A DNA stretch of 64,000 nt from Comamonadaceae bacterium (GCA_027484575.1 JAIXSQ010000010.1:310001-374000); one strand, 5' to 3'; shown: positions 9,424 to 20,653, counted from the stretch's first letter. The notes: a model not told the origin generated them from the sequence alone. Numbers and translations: made by a program.

Positions 9424-9975
9424 ATGTCACGCACCTTCAGTCCCGAGCGCCTCGACGTGCGCGCCTTCGCCGAGGACGGGGCGCAACTGGCCGGCGAGCT
9501 GCCGCTGTCGCGCCTGGCCCGGCTGGCCAGCGAGGCCCGCGACGGCGTGGCCGACGCGCTGGTGCGCTGGTCGGCGGCCGGCGAGCTGCGCAACCCCGGC
9601 CACGTGCAGCCGCAGGTCTGGCTGCGCCTGCAGGGCGACGCCCTGCTGACCATGACCTGCCAGCGCTGTCTCGAGGCGATGGAGGTGCCGCTGGCGGTGG
9701 ACCGCGCGTTCCGCTTCGTGGCGGACGAGCAGACCGCGGCGGCCGAGGACGAGGAGGCCGACGAGGACGTGCTGGCGATCAACCGCAGCTTCGACCTGCT
9801 GGAGCTGCTCGAGGACGAGCTGCTGATGGAGGTGCCGCTGGTGCCCCGCCATGCGCAGTGCCCGGCCGACGTGCCCCTGTCGGTGCAGGACCCTGACTTC
9901 GAGGAGGCGGGCCAGCCCGAGAACCCGTTCGCCCGCCTGGCCCAGCTGCGCAACGGGGGCGGCGAACCGTCCTGA
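9424..9975 (+). CDS. yceD: YceD family (DUF177) protein, 23S rRNA accumulation factor
   Basis: A 183-residue acidic protein of the YceD/DUF177 family, needed for normal 23S rRNA levels in E. coli and almost always directly upstream of rpmF. It carries the family MTCQRCLE motif (CxxC, around residue 80) and a strongly acidic stretch (AAAEDEEADEDV). The start is ATG 9424 (MSRTFSPERLDV); an upstream extension in the same frame overlaps the divergent maf gene and is Arg-rich, so it is rejected. A TACACT box only 8 bases before the start could be its own -10, giving an almost leaderless mRNA. rpmF follows after 149 bp with its own promoter. Confidence 0.88.
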   Translation: MSRTFSPERLDVRAFAEDGAQLAGELPLSRLARLASEARDGVADALVRWSAAGELRNPGHVQPQVWLRLQGDALLTMTCQRCLEAMEVPLAVDRAFRFVADEQTAAAEDEEADEDVLAINRSFDLLELLEDELLMEVPLVPRHAQCPADVPLSVQDPDFEEAGQPENPFARLAQLRNGGGEPS

Positions 9976-9996
9976 AGCGCTGGCCGCAAAGCTGGC

Positions 9997-10002
9997 TATA
10001 AT
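9997..10002 (+). promoter_or_regulatory. Consensus -10 box of the rpmF promoter
   Basis: A perfect TATAAT in otherwise G+C-rich DNA, 123 bases before the rpmF ATG. The -35 region is weak: ctgaag or tgaagc at 9972-9978, with 18-19 bases spacing. It implies that rpmF is made from its own strong promoter in addition to read-through from yceD, as expected for a highly expressed ribosomal-protein gene. Confidence 0.6.
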
Positions 10003-10124
10003 CGCGGGCTTCGCGCCGGCAGGCCCAGCCTGTGCAGCGGGCGCGTGCCGTCCCACCCACCGTGTCAACCGCCCTGCGCACCTGAAGGCTTGCGCGCAGC
10101 GCAACGAGTTCCAGGAGCCCCAAC

Positions 10125-10307
10125 ATGGCCGTCCAGCAAAACAAGAAGTCGCCCTCCAAGCGGGGCATGCACCGTTCGCACAACGCGCTGACGGTGCCCG
10201 GCATCGCCGTGGAACCCACCACCGGCGAAACCCACCTGCGCCACCACATCAGCCCGAACGGCTTCTACCGTGGCCGCAAGGTGCTCAAGACCAAGAACGA
10301 CGCCTGA
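10125..10307 (+). CDS. rpmF: 50S ribosomal protein L32
   Basis: A 60-residue basic protein with the full L32 pattern: [19 protein letters not shown] at the N-terminus and [16 protein letters not shown] near the C-terminus. It has no cysteines, so it is the zinc-free form typical of Proteobacteria. It binds 23S rRNA in the large subunit. A consensus TATAAT lies upstream and a strong intrinsic terminator directly downstream, so rpmF forms a short transcription unit of its own inside the yceD-plsX-fab region. Confidence 0.98.
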   Translation: MAVQQNKKSPSKRGMHRSHNALTVPGIAVEPTTGETHLRHHISPNGFYRGRKVLKTKNDA

Positions 10308-10336
10308 CGCCGCTGTTCCCAGCGCGCCTCGCGACC

Positions 10337-10373
10337 AGGCCCGGCGCTGCGTCCTGCAGCCCGGGCCTTTTTT
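10337..10373 (+). terminator. Strong intrinsic terminator after rpmF
   Basis: AGGCCCGG pairs with CCGGGCCT, extended internally by GCTGC/GCAGC after a one-base bulge, with a GTCCT loop and a run of six T. It lies 30 bases past the rpmF stop. It should uncouple abundant rpmF transcription from plsX and the fatty-acid genes, with partial read-through possible. Confidence 0.9.
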
Positions 10374-10451
10374 GCTGCCCGCCGCAGCCATCCCGCCGGC
10401 CCGGTGCGCACGCGGCGCGCCGCACCCGCACGAGGCTCTACAGTTCACGCC

Positions 10452-11495
10452 ATGACCGTTCTTGCCGTTGACTGCATGGGAGGCGACCTCGGCCTGCCGG
10501 CCACCCTGCCGGCCTGCCTGGCGTTCCTGGACGCCCATCCCGACGCGCGGCTGCTGCTGGTGGGCGCGGGGCCGGCCCTGCAGGGGTTCGCGCATCCCCG
10601 GGCCGAGATCGTCCCCGCCTCCGAGGTGGTCGCGATGGACGACCCGGTCGAGATCGCCCTGCGCCGCAAGAAGGATTCGTCCATGCGGGTGGCGATCCAG
10701 CAGGTCAAGGACGGCAAGGCGCAGGCCGCCGTGTCGGCCGGCAACACCGGGGCCCTGATGGCGCTGGCGCGCTACCTGCTCAAGACCACCGACGGCATCG
10801 ACCGCCCGGCCATCGCCTATCCCATGCCCAACGCCCGCGGCGGTGCCACCACGGTGCTGGACCTGGGCGCGAACGTCGACTGCACCGAGCAGCACCTGCT
10901 GCAGTTCGCGGTGCTGGGCTCGGCCCTGGTGGCGGCGCTGTCCGGCAAGGAGCAGCCCACGGTCGGCCTGCTGAACATCGGCGAGGAAGTGATCAAGGGC
11001 AGCGAGGTGATCAAGCGGGCGGGCGAACTGCTGCGCAGCGCCGCCGCGGCGGGTGACCTCAACTTCCACGGCAACGTGGAGGGCAACGACATCTTCAAGG
11101 GCACCACCGACATCGTGGTGTGCGACGGCTTCGTGGGCAACGTGGCCCTAAAGGCCAGCGAGGGCCTGGCCGGCATGGTGGGCGGCTTCCTGCGCGAGGA
11201 GTTCTCGCGCAACGTGTTCACCAGGATCGCCGCGCTCGTGGCCTACCCGGTGCTGGCCGGCTTCAAGCGGCGCGTGGACCACCGCCGCTACAACGGCGCC
11301 GCGCTCCTGGGGCTGCGCGGGCTGGTCTTCAAGAGCCACGGGTCGGCCGACGCCTTCGCGTTCGGGCACGCACTCGAGCGGGCTTATGATGCGGCCCGCA
11401 ACAATCTGCTCGACCGTGTCCAGTCGCGCATCGCCCATGCCCGGCCCCTGCTGGTCGGCGGCGAGGCGGCTCCCGAGGCGGTCGCCACCGAATGA
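10452..11495 (+). CDS. plsX: Phosphate acyltransferase PlsX
   Basis: Converts acyl-ACP to acyl-phosphate, the donor for PlsY in phospholipid synthesis; a peripheral membrane enzyme. The 347-residue protein opens with [13 protein letters not shown], the PlsX hallmark, and has [17 protein letters not shown] and GLLNIGEE...GNVEGNDI blocks. Start ATG 10452 puts this motif at the N-terminus; upstream codons in the same frame are Arg/Ala shadow sequence. A TACAGT box at 10439-10444 may be a -10. The stop overlaps the fabH start by four bases (ATGA), which indicates coupling with the fab genes. Confidence 0.95.
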   Translation: MTVLAVDCMGGDLGLPATLPACLAFLDAHPDARLLLVGAGPALQGFAHPRAEIVPASEVVAMDDPVEIALRRKKDSSMRVAIQQVKDGKAQAAVSAGNTGALMALARYLLKTTDGIDRPAIAYPMPNARGGATTVLDLGANVDCTEQHLLQFAVLGSALVAALSGKEQPTVGLLNIGEEVIKGSEVIKRAGELLRSAAAAGDLNFHGNVEGNDIFKGTTDIVVCDGFVGNVALKASEGLAGMVGGFLREEFSRNVFTRIAALVAYPVLAGFKRRVDHRRYNGAALLGLRGLVFKSHGSADAFAFGHALERAYDAARNNLLDRVQSRIAHARPLLVGGEAAPEAVATE

Positions 11496-12469
11496 GCCGC
11501 TACTCGCGCATCGCCGGCACCGGCAGCTACCTGCCGCCCCGCCGGGTCACCAACCAGGACCTCGCCGCCGAACTCGCCACCCGCGGGATCGAGACGTCGG
11601 ACGACTGGATCGTCGAGCGCACGGGCATCCGCGCGCGGCATTTCGTCGACGCCGGCGTGAATGTCAGCGACCTCGCGGCCGAAGCCTGCCGCCGCGCGCT
11701 CGAGGCCGCCGGCCGCGAGGCCGCCTCGGTCGACCTGATCATCGTCGCGACGTCCACGCCGGACATGGTGTTCCCCTCCAGCGCGGCCATCCTGCAGCAC
11801 AAGCTGGGCATCGCCGGCTGCCCCGCCTTCGACGTGCAGGCCGTGTGCAGCGGCTTCGTCTACGCACTCACGGTGGCCGACGCGATGATCCGCACCGGCA
11901 GCGCCAGCCGCGCGCTGGTGGTCGGCGCCGAGGTGTTCTCGCGCATCCTCGACTTCGACGACCGCACCACCTGCGTGCTGTTCGGCGACGGCGCGGGCGC
12001 GGTGGTGCTCGAGGCCTCCGACGAGCCCGGCATCCTGGCGACCGACCTGCATGCCGACGGCAAGCACGTGGGCATCCTGTGCGTGCCCGGCACCGTGGCC
12101 GGTGGCAAGGTGCTGGGGGACCCGTTCGTCAAGATGGACGGCCAGGCCGTCTTCAAGCTCGCGGTGGGGGTGCTCGAGGACTCGGCGCGCGCCACGCTGG
12201 CCAAGGCCGGGCGCACCGATGCCGACATCGACTGGCTGATCCCGCACCAGGCCAACATCCGGATCATGCAGGGCACGGCCAGGAAGCTGAAGCTGCCGCT
12301 GGACAAGCTGGTCGTCACCGTCGACCAGCACGGCAACACCTCGGCCGCCTCCATCCCGCTGGCCTTGGACGCCGCGGTGCGCGAGGGCAAGGTGCGGCGC
12401 GGCGACACCGTGATGCTCGAGGGGGTGGGCGGCGGCTTCACCTGGGGCGCCGTCCTGCTCGACTTCTGA
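11492..12469 (+). CDS. fabH: 3-oxoacyl-ACP synthase III (KAS III)
   Basis: Condenses acetyl-CoA with malonyl-ACP to start fatty-acid chains. 325 residues. The catalytic triad is Cys119 (VCSGFVYAL), His252 ([10 protein letters not shown]) and Asn282 (QHGNTSAAS). The N-terminal [13 protein letters not shown] is typical of KAS III. The start ATG overlaps the plsX stop; fabD follows after 61 bp. The order plsX-fabH-fabD-fabG-acpP-fabF is the standard proteobacterial type II synthase cluster. Confidence 0.97.
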   Translation: MSRYSRIAGTGSYLPPRRVTNQDLAAELATRGIETSDDWIVERTGIRARHFVDAGVNVSDLAAEACRRALEAAGREAASVDLIIVATSTPDMVFPSSAAILQHKLGIAGCPAFDVQAVCSGFVYALTVADAMIRTGSASRALVVGAEVFSRILDFDDRTTCVLFGDGAGAVVLEASDEPGILATDLHADGKHVGILCVPGTVAGGKVLGDPFVKMDGQAVFKLAVGVLEDSARATLAKAGRTDADIDWLIPHQANIRIMQGTARKLKLPLDKLVVTVDQHGNTSAASIPLALDAAVREGKVRRGDTVMLEGVGGGFTWGAVLLDF

Positions 12470-12530
12470 AGCGCGGGCGCGCCGTGCCGGCGCCCGCCGA
12501 TCCGATCCAACCGTTGATCGACACGACACC

Positions 12531-14574
<2,044 letters not shown>

Positions 14575-14580
14575 CGGTCG

Positions 14581-15825
14581 ATGCAACGCCGCCGAGTCGT
14601 CGTCACCGGCCTGGGCTGCGTCAGCCCGGTCGGCAACACGGTCGCCGAATCCTGGGCCAACCTGCTGGCCGGGCAGTCCGGCATCGACCTGGTCACCCAG
14701 TTCGATGCGTCCTCGTACGCGTGCAAGTTCGCGGGCGAGGTCAAGGGCTTCGACATCGGCACCTACATCCCCGAGAAGGAGGCCCGGCACATGGACCGGT
14801 TCATCCACCTCGGGCTGGCGGCGGCGCAGCAGGCGGTGGCCGACAGCGGCCTGGCCACGGGTGAGGCCCTCGATCCGGAACTGGCCACGCGCATCGGCGT
14901 GAACATCGGCTCGGGCATCGGCGGCCTGCCGATGATCGAGCAGACCCATGCCGAGCTGACCAACCGCGGACCGCGCCGCATCTCGCCGTTCTTCGTGCCC
15001 GCCTCGATCATCAACATGATCTCGGGCCACGTCTCGATCCGCCATGGGTTCAAGGGACCGAACATCGCGGTGGTGACGGCCTGCACGACGGGCCTGCACG
15101 CCATCGGGCTGTCGGCCCGCATGATCGAGAGCGGCGATGCCGACGTGATGGTCGCCGGCGGTGCCGAGTCGACCGTCTCGCCGCTGGGCATCGGCGGCTT
15201 CGCGGCCGCGCGCGCGCTGTCCACCCGCAACGACGATCCCAAGACCGCCTCGCGGCCCTGGGACAAGGACCGCGACGGCTTCGTGCTGGGCGAGGGCGCC
15301 GGCGTGCTGGTGCTCGAGGAGTACGAGCATGCGAAGGCGCGCGGTGCCCGCATCTACGCCGAGCTGGCCGGCTTCGGCATGAGCGCCGACGCCTACCACA
15401 TGACCGCGCCCGACGTGGACGGCCCGCGCCGCGCCATGGTGGCCGCGCTGCGCAACGCCGGGGTCAATCCCGACCAGGTGAACTACCTCAACGCGCACGG
15501 CACCTCGACCCCGCTGGGCGACGTGAACGAGACCAACGCCATCAAGGCGGCGCTGGGCGACGCGGCGCGCAAGGCCGTCGTGAACTCGACCAAGTCGATG
15601 ACCGGCCACCTGCTGGGCGGCGCCGGCGGCATCGAGTCGGTGTTCACGGTCCTGGCCGTGCACCACCAGAAGAGCCCGCCGACCATCAACATCTTCAACC
15701 AGGATCCCGAGTGCGACCTGGACTACTGCGCCAACACGGCGCGGGACCTGAAGATCGACGTGGCCGTCAAGAACAACTTCGGCTTCGGCGGCACGAACGG
15801 CACGCTGGTGTTCAAGCGGGCCTGA
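14581..15825 (+). CDS. fabF: 3-oxoacyl-ACP synthase II (KAS II)
   Basis: Elongating condensing enzyme, 414 residues. The active site is Cys168 (TACTTGLHA), His306 ([11 protein letters not shown]) and His343 ([13 protein letters not shown]), with the terminal [12 protein letters not shown] segment. It starts six bases after acpP and closes the fatty-acid block. A small membrane protein gene begins 17 bases downstream and couples this block to rpoE. Confidence 0.97.
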   Translation: MQRRRVVVTGLGCVSPVGNTVAESWANLLAGQSGIDLVTQFDASSYACKFAGEVKGFDIGTYIPEKEARHMDRFIHLGLAAAQQAVADSGLATGEALDPELATRIGVNIGSGIGGLPMIEQTHAELTNRGPRRISPFFVPASIINMISGHVSIRHGFKGPNIAVVTACTTGLHAIGLSARMIESGDADVMVAGGAESTVSPLGIGGFAAARALSTRNDDPKTASRPWDKDRDGFVLGEGAGVLVLEEYEHAKARGARIYAELAGFGMSADAYHMTAPDVDGPRRAMVAALRNAGVNPDQVNYLNAHGTSTPLGDVNETNAIKAALGDAARKAVVNSTKSMTGHLLGGAGGIESVFTVLAVHHQKSPPTINIFNQDPECDLDYCANTARDLKIDVAVKNNFGFGGTNGTLVFKRA

Positions 15826-15842
15826 TTTCCCGGTCCACTGCC

Positions 15843-16283
15843 ATGCACGGCGCCCCATCGGTCACATGCCCGGTGGGGCGTTCTTCCTTGGGCGGCGGCC
15901 TGCTGCTCGCGGCGTGGGCGGCCGGCGCGTCCACCTGGGGCCTGTGGCTGGCGCAGGCCGGCTGGGGCTGGCGCCCCGCGGTCGGCCTGCTGGCCCTGGC
16001 CGGTGCGGCTGCGGCGGCGTGGGCTTGGTGGCGCGGCCAGCCGGCGGACGAGCTCGCCTGGGATGGCCAGCGCTGGCTGCTGGGCGGCGGCGAGCAGGGC
16101 CGGCTGGCGGTGGCGCTCGACCTGCAGGTGCTGCTGCTGGTGCGCTGGGACGGCGAGGCCGGGCGCCGCTGGCTGTGGCTCGAGCGCGGGGGGCAGCCCC
16201 ACCGCTGGGCCGCCGTCAGGCGTGCTGTATATTCGCCCGCCGTGCCGCAAGCGCCCGGGGCCGCGCCGTCGGCCCGACCATGA
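15843..16283 (+). CDS. Small YgfX-like two-helix membrane protein
   Basis: A 146-residue protein with two membrane segments in its first 65 residues (GGGLLLAAWAAGASTWGLWL and [18 protein letters not shown]), then a small soluble domain beginning ELAWDGQRWLLGG. This layout, two N-terminal helices then a beta-rich domain with a DGxWxL motif, is that of YgfX/CptA. E. coli YgfX is reported to affect cell-division and cytoskeletal proteins. A similar gene often sits between fabF and rpoE in Burkholderiales. Its stop overlaps the rpoE start (ATGA), so rpoE translation may depend on it. Start ATG 15843; family call is tentative. Confidence 0.6.
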   Translation: MHGAPSVTCPVGRSSLGGGLLLAAWAAGASTWGLWLAQAGWGWRPAVGLLALAGAAAAAWAWWRGQPADELAWDGQRWLLGGGEQGRLAVALDLQVLLLVRWDGEAGRRWLWLERGGQPHRWAAVRRAVYSPAVPQAPGAAPSARP

Positions 16284-16906
16284 CCAAGACCCCCGACCCC
16301 GCGCCACAGGACTCCGACCAGTTGCTGGTGGCGCGTACCGTCGCCGGGGACCAGCGGGCCTACGAATTGCTGGTCATCAAGTACCAGCGGCGCATCGAGC
16401 GGCTGATCGGCCGCATGGTCCGCGACGTCGACCTGGTCGAGGACATCGCCCAGGAAACCTTCATCCGCGCCTACCGCGCCCTCGGGCAGTTCCGGGGCGA
16501 GGCGCAGTTCTACACCTGGCTGTACCGGATCGCCGTCAACACGGCCAAGAAGGCCCTGGTCGACCTCAAGCGCGACCCGGTGGTCTCCGAATCCGCGCTG
16601 CGCGGCCGGGACGACGACGATGAAACTTCCGTCGTGGAGAGCGAACTAACCAGCGCCGAGACGCCCGAGACGGTGCTGGCGGCCAAGGAGATCGCCGCCA
16701 CGGTCAACGCGGCCATGGAGGCGCTGCCCGACGAGCTGCGCCAGGCGGTGACCCTGCGCGAGATCGAAGGGTTGAGCTACGAGGAGATCGCCGAGGCGAT
16801 GAACTGCCCGATCGGCACCGTGCGCTCGCGCATCTTCCGGGCGCGCGAGGCGATCTCTGCCAAGGTCAAGCCCCTGCTGGAGAACCAGTCGGGCAAGCGC
16901 TGGTGA
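16280..16906 (+). CDS. rpoE: RNA polymerase sigma-E factor (AlgU/RpoE)
   Basis: ECF sigma factor of the envelope-stress response, 208 residues. Region 2 is RDVDLVEDIAQETFIRAYRA with FRGEAQFYTWLYRIA, and region 4 is EIEGLSYEEIAEAMNCPIG plus GTVRSRIFRAREAI, the -35-binding helix-turn-helix. The acidic DDDDET linker lies between them. The start at 16280 overlaps the upstream membrane-protein stop by four bases. The genes for its anti-sigma factor RseA, the sensor RseB and the periplasmic protease MucD follow in order, so the whole regulatory circuit is encoded here. Confidence 0.96.
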   Translation: MTKTPDPAPQDSDQLLVARTVAGDQRAYELLVIKYQRRIERLIGRMVRDVDLVEDIAQETFIRAYRALGQFRGEAQFYTWLYRIAVNTAKKALVDLKRDPVVSESALRGRDDDDETSVVESELTSAETPETVLAAKEIAATVNAAMEALPDELRQAVTLREIEGLSYEEIAEAMNCPIGTVRSRIFRAREAISAKVKPLLENQSGKRW

Positions 16907-16927
16907 GCCGGCGGCAAGGAACGAGCG

Positions 16928-17569
16928 ATGGACGAACGACAGCACTGCGATGAACTGCTCTCCGCACTGGCCGACGGCGAGCTGGCCGGCGACGACCTGG
17001 TGCAGGCCCTGCAGGCTGCGGGCACGCAGCGCGAGGCCCTGGCCACCTGGGAGGCCTACCACGTGATCGGCGACGCGCTGCGTTCGCGCGAGATCGGCGC
17101 CTGCAGCCCGGCGCCGCTGTTCCTCGAGCGCCTGTCGGCGCGCCTGGCACAGGAGCCCGGGTTCGCCGCGCCGGCGCTCGAGCCGGTGGCCGCGCCCCTG
17201 GTGCAGGCGCGCGGCGAAGCCGCCAACGACGGCAGTTTCCGCTGGAAGCTGGTGGCCGGTTTTGCCTCGCTCGCGGCCGTGGTGGCCGTGGGCTGGTCGG
17301 TGCTGGGCGCCGGCGCTCCGGGCGCGCCCGCGGGCCCGCAGCTGGCGCAGGGCGCGGCGCCCGCCGGCGTGGTGCAGGTGGCGGCACCGGGCGCGGGCGA
17401 ACCGGCCGTCGCGACGGTCGTGGTGCAGGGGCAGGGCGGCCAGGCGATGCTGCGCGACCCGCGGCTGGACGAACTGCTGGCCGCGCACCGCCAGCACGGG
17501 GGCGCCTCGGCGCTGCAGATGCCGGCCGGCTTCCTGCGCAACGCGACCTTCGAGCATCCCGACCGCTGA
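16928..17569 (+). CDS. rseA: Anti-sigma-E factor RseA (MucA)
   Basis: A 213-residue single-pass inner-membrane protein that holds RpoE inactive. The cytoplasmic N-terminal domain (1-95) begins MDERQHCDELLSALADGEL, the RseA N-domain signature. A helix at about 105-130 (VAGFASLAAVVAVGWSVLG) follows, then an Ala/Pro/Gly-rich periplasmic region that would be cut by DegS after stress and bound by RseB. It starts 21 bases after rpoE, with aaggaacg as ribosome site. Confidence 0.92.
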   Translation: MDERQHCDELLSALADGELAGDDLVQALQAAGTQREALATWEAYHVIGDALRSREIGACSPAPLFLERLSARLAQEPGFAAPALEPVAAPLVQARGEAANDGSFRWKLVAGFASLAAVVAVGWSVLGAGAPGAPAGPQLAQGAAPAGVVQVAAPGAGEPAVATVVVQGQGGQAMLRDPRLDELLAAHRQHGGASALQMPAGFLRNATFEHPDR

Positions 17570-17573
17570 GCCC

Positions 17574-18584
17574 ATGCAGCGCCTGCGCTCCTCCGCCCTG
17601 CGCCTGATGCTGGCCGGCGCCGCCCTGGCCGGCGGCGGCGTGGCCGCCCAGACCCCGACGGCCCAGCCGGTGCCCGGCGCCGAGCGCGGCGTCACCGAGT
17701 GGCTGGTGCGCATGCAGGAGGCCTCGCGGGTGCGCAGCTACGTCGGCACCTTCGTCGTCTCCTCCAGCGCGGGCGGCATGTCCAGCGCGCGCATCTGGCA
17801 CGTGGGCGATCCCGCGCAGCAGATCGAGCGCGTCGAGGTCCTGACCGGCGCGCCGCGCTCCACGTTCCGCCGCAACGACGAGGTCATGACCTTCCTCCCC
17901 GAGCACCGGCTGGTGCGGGCCGAGCGGCGCGAGGCCCTGGGGCAGTTCCCGAACCTGCTCAAGGGCGGCGACACCACCATCGCCGAGCACTACGCGGCCC
18001 GCCGGCTGGGCGCCGACCGGGTCGCCGGCTTCGATGCCGACGTGGTGCACCTGGTCCCGCGCGACGGCCTGCGCTTCGGCTACCGGGTCTGGAGCGAGCG
18101 CCGCTCGGGCCTGGTGGTCAAGATGCAGACCCTGGATGCCGAGGGCAACGTGCTCGAGCAGTCCGCCTTCTCCGAACTGCAGCTGGACGCGCCACTGCGC
18201 GCCGACCGGCTCGCGCAGATGATGCAGACGCCCGCCGGCTGGCGCGTGGAGCGCGCCGACGCGGTCAAGACCAGCCCGGCCGCCGAGGGCTGGGCGCTGC
18301 GGCAGCCGGTGGCCGGATTCAAGCCGCTCAGCTGCTACAAGCGGCCGGCGCCCGCCGGCACCGCCGACGGCGCGATCCAGTGGATCTTCTCGGACGGGCT
18401 GGCCTCGGTGTCGCTGTTCGTGGAGCCCTACGACCGCCAGCGCCACCTCAAGGAAGGCGTGATGGCCGCAGGCGCCACCCAGACCCTCACCCGCCGCATG
18501 GACGACTGGTGGCTGACGGCCGTGGGCGAGGTGCCGCCGGCCACGCTCAAGGCCTTCGCCCAGAGCCTTGAGCGCCGCCGCTGA
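17574..18584 (+). CDS. rseB: Sigma-E regulator RseB (MucB)
   Basis: Periplasmic LolA/LppX-fold protein that binds RseA and protects it from DegS until displaced by lipopolysaccharide or lipoprotein. 336 residues with a signal peptide (about 1-26, LRLMLAGAALAGGGVAAQ). The large N-terminal domain contains YVGTFVVSSSAGGMSSARI and HRLVRAER..., and the C-terminal domain contains YDRQRHLKEGVMAAGAT. The ATG at 17574 lies four bases after the rseA stop; longer upstream frames are RseA shadow. mucD starts 101 bp downstream. Confidence 0.93.
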   Translation: MQRLRSSALRLMLAGAALAGGGVAAQTPTAQPVPGAERGVTEWLVRMQEASRVRSYVGTFVVSSSAGGMSSARIWHVGDPAQQIERVEVLTGAPRSTFRRNDEVMTFLPEHRLVRAERREALGQFPNLLKGGDTTIAEHYAARRLGADRVAGFDADVVHLVPRDGLRFGYRVWSERRSGLVVKMQTLDAEGNVLEQSAFSELQLDAPLRADRLAQMMQTPAGWRVERADAVKTSPAAEGWALRQPVAGFKPLSCYKRPAPAGTADGAIQWIFSDGLASVSLFVEPYDRQRHLKEGVMAAGATQTLTRRMDDWWLTAVGEVPPATLKAFAQSLERRR

Positions 18585-18685
18585 GCCCCCATCTGGCGCG
18601 CAGCCGGCACGGCGCGTGAACCAAACGGCTGTGGCCGGTTCTGATGGACCAGCCACCCGGCAACGATAGGAACAAGAGGATCCCC

Positions 18686-20182
18686 ATGCCCCGTCTGACC
18701 TGGACCCTGCGACGCTGCACCCTTGCCGTGGCGCTCGCCGCCACCGCGCCCGCGCTGCTGCTGCAGGCGCCCCCCGCCTTCGCCCAGTCGGCACCGCAGC
18801 CGCGCACCGGCCTGCCCGACTTCACCGACCTGGTCGAGCAGGTCGGGCCGGCGGTGGTCAACATCCGCACCATGGAGCGGGTGCGCAACGGCGGCGGCGC
18901 CAACAGCCAGGGCCCCACCGACGAGGAGATGCAGGAGTTCTTCCGGCGCTTCTTCGGCGCCCCGCTGCCCAACATCCCGCGCAGCCCGCGGCCGCCCCGT
19001 GGCGGCGGCGGCAATGGCAGCGCCGAGGAGGAGACGCCGCGTGGCGTGGGCTCCGGCTTCATCCTGAGCCAGGACGGCTTCGTGATGACCAACGCCCACG
19101 TGGTCGAGGGTGCCGACGAGGTGCTGGTGACGCTGGCCGACAAGCGCGAGTTCAAGGCCCGCATCGTGGGGGCCGACAAGCGCACCGACGTCGCGGTGGT
19201 CAAGATCGAGGCGGCCGGCCTGCCGTTCGTGAAGGTGGGCGACGTCAGCAAGCTCAAGGTGGGCGAGTGGGTGATGGCCATCGGTTCGCCGTTCGGCCTG
19301 GAGAACTCGGTCACCGCCGGCATCGTCAGCGCCAAGGCGCGCGACACCGGCGACTACCTGCCCTTCATCCAGACCGACGTGGCCATCAACCCCGGCAACT
19401 CGGGCGGCCCGCTGGTCAACCTGCGCGGCGAGGTGGTGGGCATCAACAGCCAGATCTACTCGCGCTCCGGCGGCTTCATGGGCATCTCGTTCGCGATCCC
19501 GATGGACGAGGCGATCCGCGTGGCCGACCAGCTGCGCGCCACCGGGCGCGTGCAGCGCGGCCGCATCGGCGTGCAGATCGACCAGGTGACCAAGGACGTG
19601 GCCGAGTCCATCGGGTTGGGCCGCCCGCAGGGTGCGCTGGTGCGCAGCGTCGAGGCCGGCTCGCCGGCCGACAAGGCCGGCGTCGAGGCGGGCGACATCA
19701 TCACGCGCTTCAACGGCCAGCAGATCGACAAGGCCACCGACCTGCCGCGCCTGGTGGGCAACACCAAGCCGGGCACGCGGGCCACGCTCACCGTGTTCCG
19801 CCGCGGCGGCTCCAAGGACCTGGCGGTGCAGATCGCCGAGATCGAGCCCGAGCGGCCGCAGCGCCGCGCCTCGGCGCCCGAGGAGCGCCCCCGCGGGTCG
19901 GCCGCCGCGCAGTCCCTGGGGCTGCAGGTGTCGGAGCTGTCGGAGGCGCAGAAGCGCGAGCTCAAGCTCAAGGGCGGCGTGAAGGTCGACGCGGTGGCGG
20001 ATGCGGCCGCGCGCTCGGGCATCCGCGAGGGCGACGTGATCGTGGCGATCGGCAACACCGAGGTGGGCAACGTGCGCGAGTTCGAGGCGGCGATCGCCAA
20101 GGCGGACCGCTCCAAGCCGGTGCCGGTGCTGCTGCGCCGGGGCGAGCTGGCCACCTACCTGCTGATCCGGCCGGGCCGCTGA
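18686..20182 (+). CDS. mucD: Periplasmic serine endoprotease DegP/MucD
   Basis: HtrA-family protease and chaperone of misfolded envelope proteins. 498 residues. A signal peptide (1-33, ending PAFAQ) precedes a trypsin-like domain with triad His138 (TNAHVVEGA), Asp168 (RTDVAVVKIEA) and Ser239 (NPGNSGGPLV), then two PDZ domains (about 285-375 and 405-490). A Gly/Pro-rich linker (PRPPRGGGGNG) sits before the protease domain. Start ATG 18686 follows a good aagagga site; an in-frame ATG at 18644 would spoil the signal peptide. It ends the sigma-E operon, as mucD does in Pseudomonas. Confidence 0.95.
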   Translation: MPRLTWTLRRCTLAVALAATAPALLLQAPPAFAQSAPQPRTGLPDFTDLVEQVGPAVVNIRTMERVRNGGGANSQGPTDEEMQEFFRRFFGAPLPNIPRSPRPPRGGGGNGSAEEETPRGVGSGFILSQDGFVMTNAHVVEGADEVLVTLADKREFKARIVGADKRTDVAVVKIEAAGLPFVKVGDVSKLKVGEWVMAIGSPFGLENSVTAGIVSAKARDTGDYLPFIQTDVAINPGNSGGPLVNLRGEVVGINSQIYSRSGGFMGISFAIPMDEAIRVADQLRATGRVQRGRIGVQIDQVTKDVAESIGLGRPQGALVRSVEAGSPADKAGVEAGDIITRFNGQQIDKATDLPRLVGNTKPGTRATLTVFRRGGSKDLAVQIAEIEPERPQRRASAPEERPRGSAAAQSLGLQVSELSEAQKRELKLKGGVKVDAVADAAARSGIREGDVIVAIGNTEVGNVREFEAAIAKADRSKPVPVLLRRGELATYLLIRPGR

Positions 20183-20576
20183 TCCGCGGGCCCCGGCGGG
20201 CCGCAAGTCCCGGCTCGCGAGTCGGGATTGCCGGCCTTCCGGCGCCTGGCCTGCGGCTCCGGACGCACCCCGTCCGATGGATGGTGGAACCCGTCAGCGG
20301 AGCGAAAAAGTTGGCGACTGCTAACTTCATTCGGTCCGTGCGAACCAAAGGATAGAATCTCGGCCCGGTTGCGACGCTTTCTTGCATAAGCGACGCCCCC
20401 GAACCCACGATGCGGGATGTCCAGAAGGGCTCCACGGCTGATCCACAGATCGCCCACAAGTTGTCCTGACAAGCCCGCCCGAACTCTGTTGATAAGCTGT
20501 GGATGGTTTTCTTGTTGTGGACCTGCAACGAGGCTCGGCGGTCCCCCTGCCGCATGGACGCCCGGGGCTTTTTGCC

Positions 20577-20653
20577 TACAATGAAGCTCCAACCATCGCA
20601 GTTGCCATAGATTGTTGGTTCAGGGCGCGTCGCCACTCGACGCGCCCTTTTTT
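20577..20653 (+). ncRNA. Candidate small RNA or attenuated leader: promoter box followed by terminator
   Basis: TACAAT at 20577-20582 has a weak tggacg -35 about 16 bases upstream. Transcription from about 20589 would reach the terminator after some 65 bases and give a very short RNA. The 5' part contains CCAAC and GTTGG segments that can pair. No match to 6S, tmRNA, RNase P or 4.5S RNA is apparent. It could equally be the leader of the lepA operon, with termination as the control point. Confidence 0.4.
20623..20653 (+). terminator. Strong intrinsic terminator 45 bp before lepA
   Basis: GGGCGCGTCG pairs perfectly with CGACGCGCCC (10 bp) around a CCACT loop and is followed by six T. This is the cleanest intrinsic terminator in the window. 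Its place directly before a large plus-strand operon is unusual, since it must either end an upstream RNA or attenuate lepA. Confidence 0.92.

Noticed and set aside
9345..9989. N-terminal extension of Maf up to 9989
   Set aside because: It runs antisense through yceD and is Ser/Arg-rich. The Maf domain begins at MLPRRLVLGS, with at most 17 further residues from ATG 9395.
20430..20520. Chromosomal replication origin
   Set aside because: Only two or three weak DnaA-like sites and no dnaA, dnaN, gidA or parAB genes nearby.
20581..20610. Nine-codon reading frame (MKLQPSQLP) before the lepA terminator, like an attenuation leader peptide
   Set aside because: Its ATG lies inside the TACAAT box, it lacks a ribosome site, and no run of one amino acid suggests attenuation.
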